From positions 18,970 through 82,969 of the forward strand of contig JAFYCM010000070.1 of the NCBI GenBank assembly GCA_017539645.1: a stretch of 64,000 bases of DNA, read 5' to 3'. Positions 1-7,993 of this stretch are shown piece after piece. The notes under the pieces are model-generated. The model saw nothing but the letters and a program-made list of their open reading frames with translations. It had not been told where the DNA came from and did not search any database. This stretch comes from Bacteroidales bacterium (GTDB lineage: Bacteria > Bacteroidota > Bacteroidia > Bacteroidales > Marinilabiliaceae). Each line of letters opens with the position of its first letter. The first letter of the stretch is position 1. The position numbers and the translations under genes are program-made.

Positions 1-417
1 TTCGGTGTAGTTGCTGAAGTTTGTTCTACGAGGCACACCATCGCGGTCGGCAAGCACGTAACCCTCAAACTGATGAAGTCCGCGTGTGGCATTCATCAAG
101 TTGCGCAAGTACGACATGTTTTTGTTGTCGTCGATGATAGTCGTCTTTATGTTAGGATAGACGATAGGGTAGGCCTCAATGTAGTGGCTGAGTCTGCTAA
201 TGTCTTTATTGCCCAAAGCTTTCAGCGTCTCCACTTTGTCGTTGAGCTGTACGGCAAAATAGTCTTTGAAGATGTTGTCGAGCGTGCTGTTGACGCTAAT
301 GATGTGAGCTGAATTAATTGCAAGAGAAAATAGCGTAATAGCGACGCCAATTTTCCATAGCAAACTACCGCGTATAGTACGCCTTAGCTTGCGTAAAGCA
401 CCAGAAATAGGAATCAT
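1..417 (-). CDS. Truncated N-terminus of a membrane-anchored sensor-like protein
   Basis: This gene runs off the left edge of the window, so only its first 139 codons are present. It opens with a short basic segment (LRKLRRTIRG), one transmembrane helix at about residues 20-40, and then an extracytoplasmic region that ends in a stretch reading GYVLADRDGVPRRTNF. That pattern resembles Cache-type sensory domains of chemoreceptors, histidine kinases and SpoIIE-like phosphatases, but the output domain is outside the window. A TAnnTTTG box lies 64-71 bases upstream of the ATG. The role as a sensor is inference; the membrane topology is read directly. Confidence 0.6.
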   Translation of the reverse strand, partial: MIPISGALRKLRRTIRGSLLWKIGVAITLFSLAINSAHIISVNSTLDNIFKDYFAVQLNDKVETLKALGNKDISRLSHYIEAYPIVYPNIKTTIIDDNKNMSYLRNLMNATRGLHQFEGYVLADRDGVPRRTNFSNYTE

Positions 418-480
418 CGTTTGTTGTCTTGTTTGTAAATAGTCTGTCTACGCAATAGAGTCGTCTCATATTGCGCGCGG

Positions 481-488
481 CAAAAATA
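481..488 (-). promoter_or_regulatory. Putative -7 box of the truncated sensor-like gene
   Basis: The minus strand reads TATTTTTG, a full match to the Bacteroidota -7 consensus TAnnTTTG, and leaves a leader of about 60 bases before the ATG. No clear -33 TTTG is present at the usual distance. Confidence 0.4.
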
Positions 489-605
489 CGTATGTGACTC
501 AAAACGTCTAATTTGTATAAGTCAATTAGAGTTAAATTTTCTAAAACGACCCAATCAACGCATATCTTTCTGAAAACTGAAATGCAATTTTTAGTTTTCT
601 GGTTG

Positions 606-613
606 TACCTTTG
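606..613 (+). promoter_or_regulatory. Putative -7 box of the DUF5686 gene
   Basis: TACCTTTG matches the Bacteroidota -7 consensus TAnnTTTG and lies 61 bases before the ATG at 675. The 257 bases between the two divergent genes hold nothing else recognisable. Confidence 0.45.
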
Positions 614-674
614 CCCGCGAATAGCGGCATAGCTAAGTACTTATATGCTTTTCCCCGCTATATACAATTAAGAA

Positions 675-3197
675 ATGGTCAGAAAAATACTGCCGATAGT
701 ACTTTCTCTACGTATAGTCATACTTATATTGCTGATACAAAGCACAGTCCTCAGTGCACAGATACGCCAACGAACCTACGAAGGCATTGTGGTTGATGGA
801 CGAACAGGAGAGTCGCTGCCACTTGCCAATGTCTACCTCAAGGGTACGCTTATTGGTGTGACGTCCGACTTCGATGGCGTGTGGAAAATAACTATACCAA
901 CAAAAGCCGATAGCCTGAGTTTCAATGTTATGGGCTATAAAGATTTGTCGGTTTCGGTAGACCAACTCAAACTCACCGGCAATCTTATTGAAATGTACGA
1001 ATCGTCGTTCTCGCTTAGCGAAGTCACCGTTTCTCCCGACGATGCGCCACGCCGATTGATGCGCCGTGTTATAGCTGCCAAAAAACGCAACGACCCTTCG
1101 CAATATTCACGTGCGAGTTTCGAGAAATATACACGTTGGGAATATGCGCTCAACAATATCAGCGACCGTGTGAAAAACCGTGGCCCGCTGCTCAGCACAA
1201 CGCAGAATTTCATGCGTATGAGCGAGGACAGCAGCCGTTATTTGCCCGTATATTTTTCAGAAACAATCTCGCGCAACGAAACTCAGAAAGCGCCTACCAA
1301 GCAGCGCTCTACCATCATTGCCGACAAAACCCACGGCGTAGATATTTTCAAGCAGTACGAAATAGGCGGATTCTCGAGTTCGCTCGATGTAGATGTCTCT
1401 TTCTACGACAACACCGTGAAGCTACTCGGCGCGAGCTTCGTCAGTCCGATTGCCGACAATGCGCTTAATTATTATAAATACTACATCACCGATAGTACGT
1501 ACGTAGGCGCCGATAGCGTGAAAGTATACACGGTGAAGTATCGCCCGAAGACCGAAGGCAACCTCACGTTCATAGGTACTATGGATATTGAGACGAAATA
1601 CTACTCCATAAAGCGCATCGACGCTGAGATGCCTAAGAATACGAATATCAACTTCGTGAAGAAGTTCAACATCACATCGACCTACCAGCTTGTTGGCGAC
1701 TCGTTGCCGTTCTACGATACCAATAATATGGAGATGCATATCGACTATATGCCAGTGGCTTCGAGCAAAAAACGCCTCGAGGTGATGTGCAAGATGTTCA
1801 ATTCGCAGCGCGATGTGGAGCTCAACAACCTTTCGCCGCTTGCCCTCAGCCATCGTTCGCTCGCATACGAAACACAAAAGTCGAAGAACTATAAAAATCA
1901 AGACTCTACGTTCTGGAATATGAACCGTCACCAAGAGCTCAGCAAGGAGGAGACGCAAGTGATGGAGTCGATTGATTCCATAAATAACGTGAAGACAGTC
2001 AAGGCTTTCAGTCGTATGGTGAAGCTCGCTATGACTGGCTATTTCGACGCCGGGCGCTTCGAGATAGGCCCTTACACCGAGATGTTCAATACTAACAAAA
2101 TTGAGGGCATTCACATTGGTTGCGGCGTACGTACGAGCGAAGAAATTAGCGAAAATTGGACTGTGATGACGGTGCTCGGCTATGGCATCCAAAATCATCG
2201 CCCCACGTATCAAGGTGGCCTCAGCTATAAGTTCGACTCTAACATGCGCCGAGTGATAGATGCCAACTACTACGACCGTCTCGTGAAGATTGGCGAGAAC
2301 GAGAATATTCTCTATCTCTACGAAAATATGCTCACCACCAGCGAAACCAATATCGTGGCGCAGATTTTCAAGCGCGAAGAGATAGATGAACTTATGTACG
2401 AACAGAAGTTGAATCTCAAATATGATCACGAATGGCGCACGGGCTTGTCGTCGAAGTTGTCGGTGAATCACACATGGCAATATTCGCCTAAGTATTATCC
2501 GTTTACGCAAAATGGTGCTGACGTCTTCTGCCTCAAGCGATTCGAGGTCTCTCTCGACACACGTTACAGTTTCAAAGAGAAGTTTATCGATGCTGGTGTG
2601 CAGCGTATATATATGTCTACCGACTATCCAGTGGTGCATTTTGTTATGGCTGCAGGTCGCACAAAGGCTGGCGATGTGGAGGGTGATTATGCGCGCATAC
2701 ATACGTCGTTTAAGCACGATGTATTCTTTGGTCAGACGGAACTCAGGTATGCCGTGGAGGGCGGTATGTTCTTCGGCGATCCTGTTCCCTATACCATGCT
2801 CGAAATACCGCGTGGCAACAAGACTTACGGATTCTATACCTACGATTTCAACCTTATGAACTACCTCGAGTTCGTCAACGATAAATACTTATATATGTAT
2901 GCAGACTATTCGCTTGGCGGACGCCTCATAAACCTAATCCCGCGTGCGAGTCGAATAGGATTGCGCGAAGTGGTTGGCTTCAAAGCTATGCTTGGCCATT
3001 TCGACGAGCGTCATCTGCGAGTTCTCGACGTTCCCGAAAAGGTAAATGGTGTGAATGGTAGCTATCTCGAACTCAATGTAGGCATCGACAATATTCTGCG
3101 CTTCTTCCGCGTAGATGCTGTTTGGCGTGTGACGAATCATAACATCTCCGGCGCACCTAAATTTGGCATCCGTGCGCAGTTCAATTTGAAGCTGTAA
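675..3197 (+). CDS. DUF5686 family outer-membrane protein with carboxypeptidase-regulatory-like domain
   Basis: An 840-residue exported protein. Residues 1-28 form a hydrophobic signal peptide ending in SAQ. Residues about 33-110 are a CarboxypepD_reg-like beta-sandwich (EGIVVDGRTGESLPLANVYL), the same module found at the front of SusC proteins. From about residue 130 the DUF5686 region begins with its typical RRLMRRVIAAKKRNDP stretch, and the C-terminal half is rich in alternating aromatic strands and ends in FNLKL, as expected for an outer-membrane beta-barrel. The family is common in Bacteroidota and its function is not established. It stands alone: the gene upstream is divergent, and a non-coding gap follows. 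Identification of the family is firm; barrel localisation is inferred. Confidence 0.88.
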   Translation: MVRKILPIVLSLRIVILILLIQSTVLSAQIRQRTYEGIVVDGRTGESLPLANVYLKGTLIGVTSDFDGVWKITIPTKADSLSFNVMGYKDLSVSVDQLKLTGNLIEMYESSFSLSEVTVSPDDAPRRLMRRVIAAKKRNDPSQYSRASFEKYTRWEYALNNISDRVKNRGPLLSTTQNFMRMSEDSSRYLPVYFSETISRNETQKAPTKQRSTIIADKTHGVDIFKQYEIGGFSSSLDVDVSFYDNTVKLLGASFVSPIADNALNYYKYYITDSTYVGADSVKVYTVKYRPKTEGNLTFIGTMDIETKYYSIKRIDAEMPKNTNINFVKKFNITSTYQLVGDSLPFYDTNNMEMHIDYMPVASSKKRLEVMCKMFNSQRDVELNNLSPLALSHRSLAYETQKSKNYKNQDSTFWNMNRHQELSKEETQVMESIDSINNVKTVKAFSRMVKLAMTGYFDAGRFEIGPYTEMFNTNKIEGIHIGCGVRTSEEISENWTVMTVLGYGIQNHRPTYQGGLSYKFDSNMRRVIDANYYDRLVKIGENENILYLYENMLTTSETNIVAQIFKREEIDELMYEQKLNLKYDHEWRTGLSSKLSVNHTWQYSPKYYPFTQNGADVFCLKRFEVSLDTRYSFKEKFIDAGVQRIYMSTDYPVVHFVMAAGRTKAGDVEGDYARIHTSFKHDVFFGQTELRYAVEGGMFFGDPVPYTMLEIPRGNKTYGFYTYDFNLMNYLEFVNDKYLYMYADYSLGGRLINLIPRASRIGLREVVGFKAMLGHFDERHLRVLDVPEKVNGVNGSYLELNVGIDNILRFFRVDAVWRVTNHNISGAPKFGIRAQFNLKL

Positions 3198-3261
3198 GGT
3201 TAGGGTAGAGTGGAGAGGGTAGAGCGTAGAGTTTAGAATACATACAGGCTACAAATAACCA

Positions 3262-3399
3262 ATGAATTCGTTCTATAAAATACTATCAATAAGCATATTC
3301 GGCTTTATCTGCGCGGACAATCTGTTTGCGCAAGGCAGGAGCCTTGCTTTTAGCTCGGACGTAGGCACAGCCAACGTCCAACTGGAGAGGAAAATATGA
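3262..3399 (+). CDS. Small ORF with signal peptide, possibly a truncated gene or leader peptide
   Basis: A 45-codon ORF starts MNSFYKILSISIFGF and has a convincing signal peptide ending in FAQ at about residue 24, followed by about 20 residues that are translated from the hairpin-pair repeat at 3330-3379. Its TGA overlaps the ATG of the ankyrin gene as ATGA, so translational coupling is possible. The simplest reading is the 5' end of a secreted-protein gene that was cut short by the repeat. No homologue is recognised, and it may not be translated. Confidence 0.25.
   Translation: MNSFYKILSISIFGFICADNLFAQGRSLAFSSDVGTANVQLERKI
3330..3379 (+). repeat. Hairpin-pair repeat, copy A
   Basis: Hairpin 1 is GCAAGGC-AGGA-GCCTTGC (3330-3347), a perfect 7-bp stem. 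It is followed by TTTTAGCTC and hairpin 2 (3357-3379), GGACGT/ACGTCC continuing, past one A-A mismatch, into GGC-ACA-GCC. The same two-hairpin unit occurs in the opposite orientation at 4357-4404 and 63220-63267. Confidence 0.8.
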
Positions 3400-4283
3400 G
3401 AATCTTTGCAATATTGCTATTATCTGTACTTATAGCCTCGTGTGACGCGAATAGAGATCGTCATTATATAGGCATGGATTACCGCAATTTTAATGGAACG
3501 ATAGCAGAAAAATTAGCCAAAGCCGTAATACGCGAAGATGTAGAAGATATCAGAGAAGAGGTAATAGCTAACAACATCCCTGTAGACTACAAAGAGCCTA
3601 ATTATGGTCAAACATTGCTCCATATAGCAGTTATGAACATGAAAGGAACATCGGTAGAGACATTACTGGATTTAGGTGCAGACCCCAATGTACATTGTGA
3701 TTCAATAAAACAAGACGGTAGTAATGCTGTGACCTTGGCGTGTGAATATAACCATAGGTATAAAAAACAAATTCACATATTAGAACTGCTTTTGAAATAC
3801 GGTGGTAATCCAAATAGCAGATGTACAGGAGTAACGAAGGATGGTTTCGGGAAATATGTACCATACAGAAACAGCGCCTTGGAGCTTGCAATAAGTTGTA
3901 CCAACTTTGATCAAAACATAAAGAAAGTGAAATTGCTGTTGAAGTATGGGGCAAATTTGAATGATAGCGCAGCTCTGAGCAATGCACTTATTTTTGATGA
4001 TATGGAGACAACGTTATTTCTTTTGGAACACGGATGCGACTTTAGGTATGATTGGTCTAGCGAATACGATAAAAAGGATAATATCAAGGATGATATACTA
4101 TATCGCCTAAGGTGTGTTACCCCCGAATTAGACTCCAAAGATCATAAATTCAAATATAAAGTGATTGATTATCTGAAGGAACATGGTCTGGACTATTCTT
4201 CGTCAAAAATACCAGAGCATATAAGTAGTTATGCCAAAAGAGAATACCCATCAAATTGGCAGAATTATTTAGAGAAGTACTAG
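3396..4283 (+). CDS. Ankyrin-repeat lipoprotein
   Basis: A 295-residue protein with a lipoprotein signal (hydrophobic stretch then LIASC, lipidated Cys16). Ankyrin repeats occupy about residues 55-215: signatures include GQTLLHIAV, VETLLDLGADPNVH, HILELLLKYGGNPNSR, VKLLLKYGANLND and TTLFLLEHGCDF. The rest, about 216-295, is unassigned. Ankyrin repeats bind proteins, and surface- or periplasm-anchored forms in bacteria have varied or unknown partners. A good ribosome site (GGAGAGG) precedes the ATG. The gene is visibly richer in A and T than its neighbours and is bracketed by inverted copies of a hairpin-pair repeat, which suggests it was gained as a unit. No partner gene is adjacent. Confidence 0.85.
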   Translation: MRIFAILLLSVLIASCDANRDRHYIGMDYRNFNGTIAEKLAKAVIREDVEDIREEVIANNIPVDYKEPNYGQTLLHIAVMNMKGTSVETLLDLGADPNVHCDSIKQDGSNAVTLACEYNHRYKKQIHILELLLKYGGNPNSRCTGVTKDGFGKYVPYRNSALELAISCTNFDQNIKKVKLLLKYGANLNDSAALSNALIFDDMETTLFLLEHGCDFRYDWSSEYDKKDNIKDDILYRLRCVTPELDSKDHKFKYKVIDYLKEHGLDYSSSKIPEHISSYAKREYPSNWQNYLEKY

Positions 4284-4356
4284 ATAGACAAACTGTCAGT
4301 ATGAACATCTTTATGTTTTTATATTGTTTGCTTCCAGTTCGGCGTACCCCCGTTCT

Positions 4357-4404
4357 CCGTAGGCTGTGCCTACGGTGTAGCTAAAAGCAAGGCTCCTGCC
4401 TTGC
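4357..4404 (-). repeat. Hairpin-pair repeat, copy B (inverted)
   Basis: Read on the plus strand, hairpin 2 is CCGTAGGC-TGT-GCCTACGG (4357-4375, perfect 8-bp stem) and hairpin 1 is GCAAGGC-TCCT-GCCTTGC (4387-4404). The unit is inverted relative to copy A, so the two copies face each other across the ankyrin gene. Confidence 0.8.
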
Positions 4405-4476
4405 ACTATAACTAAACTCTTCATACAATAGCTACAAAAACTCGCAAACCTCTCTGTTTCAACGTCGGAAATTTTC

Positions 4477-4672
4477 GCCGAGGTCTCGGAACATAGTTTC
4501 GCAAGATGCGCAACCCTCGCCGAGGACTCGGAACATAGTTTCGCAAGTTGCGCAACCCCCGCCGAGGTCTCCGGACATAGTTTCGCAAGTTGCGCAACCC
4601 CCGCCGAGGTCTCGGAACATAGTTTCGCAAGATGCGCAACCGCCACCGAGGTCTCGGAACATAATTTTGCAC
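4477..4672. repeat. 42-bp tandem repeat array, about 4.7 copies
   Basis: Units begin at 4477, 4519, 4561, 4603 and 4645; the last is partial. Each unit carries two small symmetries: a CCGAG-GT-CTCGG hairpin and GTTGCGCAAC or the close variant GATGCGCAAC. Because 42 is divisible by 3 and the unit holds no stop on the minus strand, several overlapping minus frames stay open across the array (for example a 14-residue repeat with ETMFRDLGGG). I regard these as a by-product of the repeat. The array lies between the convergent 3' ends of the ankyrin and DUF2851 genes; apart from copy B, the rest of 4284-4700 shows no gene. Confidence 0.9.
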
Positions 4673-4700
4673 GTATCAGTCAGTGTTTTTTGTGCGAGGA

Positions 4701-5999
4701 TTAGTTTTCGTGTGGCTTCTGTGCTAGGAATTCCAATCCGAAGCGGCATTGGAGACATTTGTGCTTCTGGCAATAATCCTTGTAAAGATGTAGTAGGGCT
4801 TGAGCTTCGCCCTCGTTTTCTGGCTTCAATCCATAGTTTGCGAATATCTCGAGGCGGCTGTTTCTCTCGGTAGGTATGGCCTTGAGCATATTTATTGTGT
4901 TGTAGAGTTCGTCGGTGTTGCCGTAGCGATGGTTGTAGGCGAATAGGTATGGCACAACAGTGTTTATAATTATGAGTCTACGCGCCTGCATACCAAGGTG
5001 TTTCTCCGATTTTGAGTCTGAGGTTTTGCCAACTATGTAATGATTGTCGAAATACTTCGATGCGCTGATGTTCAGCTTGTTAATGATAGATTTTACGTCC
5101 ATGCTAAGTAGCGCCGACTCGAAGTTGCTGCCAATGGCGCCAACGATGGCTGCAAGTTGCGAAATACGTATGGCTGGCATGTTCGATGGTCGCAAGCGCA
5201 GTTGTTTCCACAGCGATACGTCGATGGGCGTGAGGTTGAATTTTAGTCGCAAGAATTCATATTCGCGCTGTAGCAACTTCAGATGTTCGTCCGCCTCATT
5301 CTTGGCAGCTTCTGTAGACAACATTCCTGCTTGTCCGAGCAAAAGCGCCTCGCGTTGAATGGGCTCTTCGTGCTTCATTAGAATACTTACGGGCGTTCTG
5401 CGAGCCATGGCGAGCATCGCTTCGGCGTTGACCACGAAGCCCATCGAGCGCGCAAGTAGGCAGAAAAGCGTTTGTGCCCAATCGCCATTGAATTTGTTGA
5501 GAAGTGATTCTACGCGTTCATTCAAAATCTCCATGCGCTCGAAAAGTAGACGGTCGAGGAAACTGTCGCGCGTAAGTTTTTGCAACTGTGGCATATATCC
5601 GCCGCAACGTACGTATCCCGAAGCATTTGCCCAATGCGCATATCTATTGTCAATCTGTTCGGGATATTTCAGCTCCATCTCGGGCACTACGCGACCTTTG
5701 CTGTCGACAATTGTGCGCCCCGAACTCTTGCCTACAACGTGCAGAATGACATTGTTGTACGCCGCATCTTTATCATGTCGATGGGCATACCAATCGTCTG
5801 TTGTGTTGTGAATCTCTATATTGCCAGCCCAAGTGATGTCGCCAATTTTTACTTGCGCGTTGAAGAAATCCGGACCTGCATCAGTATTTAGAATACCTAC
5901 GTTGATGATGGCAACTTTTTCTCCGCTCGTAGTCTGCAACTCGTTGTTGTAGAATAGTTTGTATTGCCAAACGAAGTGGAGAAGTTGCTCGGTATTCAT
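4701..5999 (-). CDS. DUF2851 family protein
   Basis: A 432-residue protein whose whole length fits DUF2851, a family found mainly in Bacteroidota and of unknown function. Diagnostic stretches are the N-terminal LLHFVWQYKLF, the segment NVGILNTDAGPDFFNAQVKI and the following GNIEIHNTTDDWYAHRHD. The C-terminus carries a CQKHKCLQC motif that could bind a metal. It has no signal peptide and is probably cytoplasmic. It starts 2 bases after the response-regulator gene ends, so it is probably the last gene of an operon with the two-component pair upstream. Any functional link to that pair is inference. Confidence 0.88.
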   Translation of the reverse strand: MNTEQLLHFVWQYKLFYNNELQTTSGEKVAIINVGILNTDAGPDFFNAQVKIGDITWAGNIEIHNTTDDWYAHRHDKDAAYNNVILHVVGKSSGRTIVDSKGRVVPEMELKYPEQIDNRYAHWANASGYVRCGGYMPQLQKLTRDSFLDRLLFERMEILNERVESLLNKFNGDWAQTLFCLLARSMGFVVNAEAMLAMARRTPVSILMKHEEPIQREALLLGQAGMLSTEAAKNEADEHLKLLQREYEFLRLKFNLTPIDVSLWKQLRLRPSNMPAIRISQLAAIVGAIGSNFESALLSMDVKSIINKLNISASKYFDNHYIVGKTSDSKSEKHLGMQARRLIIINTVVPYLFAYNHRYGNTDELYNTINMLKAIPTERNSRLEIFANYGLKPENEGEAQALLHLYKDYCQKHKCLQCRFGLEFLAQKPHEN

Positions 6000-6001
6000 A
6001 G

Positions 6002-6763
6002 TTATATAGTCTTGTGGTTAATCACATCAAGGAAGTTCTGTCGGTACGAGTCGCCCATGGGCACTTTGGTGTCGCCAGAGAGCAAGATGAGGTTGCGGTC
6101 GATGCCACGTACGTAGTAAATATTTATGATGAACGAACGGTGTACGCGCTGAAATTGCGGACTCGGCAGGCGTGCTTCAATATCCTTCATCGTGTATATA
6201 GTTAGCACAGGCTTTGGCTGCCCTTCGAGGTAGATTTTTATGTAATCCTTGAGCCCTTCGATGTAGAGAATATTTGGGATATTTATGCGTACGAGTTTGT
6301 ATTCGCTCTTCACAAAGAAATAGCCCTCTTCTTGCGCGGGCTCTTGCACCGGTTGCTGAGGCGCGTTGACGTTGTTAGCTGCGGTGCGCTCAAGTTCGAT
6401 TAGGTTGCGAGCTTTGGCAGCTGCGGCAAGGAATTCGTCAAGGTCGAAAGGCTTTAGAAGGTAGTCGACAGCCGAAAGTTTGAATCCGTCGATGGCATAT
6501 TTGTCGAACGCTGTGGTGAAAATCACTTTTGGCGCATTCTGCCCTTGGAGGCTCTTTATTAGTGTAAGTCCTGAAAGGCCAGGCATTTGTATGTCTAAGA
6601 AAATTAGGTCTATGCCGCCTTGCTGAATGCGGTCGAAGGCAGCCTTAGCGTTGTCGTACGAATCGACGAGCGTAAGGTATGGCGTCTGTTCTACGTATGA
6701 GCGAACGAGGTCGAGTGCGAGTGGTTCGTCATCGACAACGAGAGTGTTTATTGTTGTGGTCAT
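6002..6763 (-). CDS. LytTR-family response regulator
   Basis: A 253-residue regulator. Residues 5-125 form a receiver domain with the acidic pair D11/D12, phospho-acceptor D57 (IFLDIQMPG) and the conserved lysine in LLKPFD. Residues about 147-250 form a LytTR DNA-binding domain (FFVKSEYKLVRINI, LYIEGLKDYIKIYL, FQRVHRSFIIN). The linker is rich in Pro, Gln and Ala. Its start overlaps the stop of the sensor kinase by 4 bases (ATGA), the normal layout for a cognate LytS/LytTR pair. Targets cannot be read from sequence. Confidence 0.95.
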   Translation of the reverse strand: MTTTINTLVVDDEPLALDLVRSYVEQTPYLTLVDSYDNAKAAFDRIQQGGIDLIFLDIQMPGLSGLTLIKSLQGQNAPKVIFTTAFDKYAIDGFKLSAVDYLLKPFDLDEFLAAAAKARNLIELERTAANNVNAPQQPVQEPAQEEGYFFVKSEYKLVRINIPNILYIEGLKDYIKIYLEGQPKPVLTIYTMKDIEARLPSPQFQRVHRSFIINIYYVRGIDRNLILLSGDTKVPMGDSYRQNFLDVINHKTI

Positions 6764-7926
6764 GCTTTTGTGTTGTTTATAGGTATTGAGAGTGTTGCTG
6801 TGTACGTGCTTTCGTCTGTTTCGCCCGAAACGAACGAGGCTTTGTTGCCGTAGAGGATAGATAGGCGTTTGCGCAAGTTGGTTAGCCCGATGCCAGAGTG
6901 GCTGCGGTCTTCTTGCGGTAGCGTGGTGAAGCTGTTAGTTACGCTGAATTGCAATTTGTCGTCGATAACCTTTAGCGAGATGTCTATAAACGATTGTTTT
7001 CCAGTAACTACGCCGTGTTTGTATGCATTTTCGAGCAGCGGGATGAGCAGAAGCGGCGGAATGTCTACGCCATCAATATTTTCTGAGATGTCGTACGTTA
7101 CTTTTACGCTGTCGTTCAAGCGTAAGCCCATAAGTATTACATAGTTACGCAAAAACTCCACTTCGGCTGTGAGCGCAATGTAGTTGGCTGTGTTGTCGTA
7201 GAGGATGTAGCGCATCATTTTGCTGAGGCTGTGCACGGCTTTCTGCGCATTTGTTGGGCTTTTACTTATAAGTACATATATATTATTTAGCGTGTTGAAT
7301 ATGAAGTGTGGCTGCATCTGATACTTGAGCATTGTAAGTTCCGATGCAAGTTTCTCTGAATGAAGCCGTTTGCGTTCTTCTTCAATTTCGCTGATGTGCG
7401 AATTGTGTTTTATTCCAAGCGATGCAACTACGCCTAATGCAAATATTATCAGTTCGTTGTAGAAGAAAATGCTTCGCATACCGCTTGAGGCTCTGTTGCG
7501 CTGTTTCTTCTCAGGTTGAGGCGTTTCGGCAGGACGAATTTCGGGTTGTGGAGGCGCATCATTAGCTGCAAGTTTGCTGCGTTCAGGCTTTTCAAGCGTG
7601 CGAGCGTCAACTACTTCTTGCTTGTTTCTATTGCGCATTTGGTCGATAAAACTGCCCGCTCCTTGCTGAAACACGTGCAAGAATAGCAGCACAACCACGT
7701 TTATAGCTATGAAGTGGATATATTTTTTTCGGTAGAAAAATCGGTCGATAACCCATATATAGTTGATGTAGAAGGTTATGGCTATACTTATAATCATAAC
7801 CCATAAGTGGCTCATAAATCGAGAGTTGAGCGATTCGTCTTCGATTTGAAGCAACAGAGGGAATAGTATTATGCCACACCAAACGCCTACGTGAGTGGCT
7901 AATGTAGACCAACGGAAAGTCTTCAT
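6760..7926 (-). CDS. LytS-like sensor histidine kinase (His_kinase family)
   Basis: A 388-residue membrane kinase of the type that pairs with LytTR regulators. Transmembrane helices are seen near residues 10-27, 41-58, 70-86 and 153-172, with a Pro/Gln/Lys-rich loop at about 100-145. The His_kinase core follows, with phospho-acceptor H207 in QMQPHFIFNTLNN, then an ATPase part with ENAYKHG (N box) and SGIGLTNLRKRL (G box). It has no extracellular sensing domain of size, so the signal is probably sensed within the membrane. It is translationally coupled to its regulator. Confidence 0.93.
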   Translation of the reverse strand: MKTFRWSTLATHVGVWCGIILFPLLLQIEDESLNSRFMSHLWVMIISIAITFYINYIWVIDRFFYRKKYIHFIAINVVVLLFLHVFQQGAGSFIDQMRNRNKQEVVDARTLEKPERSKLAANDAPPQPEIRPAETPQPEKKQRNRASSGMRSIFFYNELIIFALGVVASLGIKHNSHISEIEEERKRLHSEKLASELTMLKYQMQPHFIFNTLNNIYVLISKSPTNAQKAVHSLSKMMRYILYDNTANYIALTAEVEFLRNYVILMGLRLNDSVKVTYDISENIDGVDIPPLLLIPLLENAYKHGVVTGKQSFIDISLKVIDDKLQFSVTNSFTTLPQEDRSHSGIGLTNLRKRLSILYGNKASFVSGETDESTYTATLSIPINNTKA

Positions 7927-7946
7927 AGTTGTAATGATTTAGACCA

Positions 7947-7965
7947 CTAATTTACATTAATTTCG
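7947..7965. promoter_or_regulatory. Overlapping divergent promoter region (kinase gene and prmA)
   Basis: The 67 bases between the divergent genes hold TAATTTCG on the plus strand (7958-7965, one mismatch to TAnnTTTG) toward prmA and TAAATTAG on the minus strand (7947-7954, one mismatch) toward the kinase. The two boxes are 3 bases apart, so the promoters may interfere. Confidence 0.35.
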
Positions 7966-7993
7966 CACCTATCATCATTTTTTAGAATCTAAC

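Noticed and set aside
1422-2717. 431-codon open frame on the minus strand inside the DUF5686 gene
   Set aside because: It is fully covered by a well-supported gene on the other strand, is rich in His, Arg and Ile as expected for an antisense shadow, and matches no family.
4477-4672. Possible CRISPR array
   Set aside because: Units are directly adjacent with no variable spacers, and no cas gene is present.
4311-4773. Three overlapping small minus-strand ORFs over the 42-bp array
   Set aside because: All arise because the repeat lacks stops and has a length divisible by three; frames differ in protein but share the same DNA repeat.
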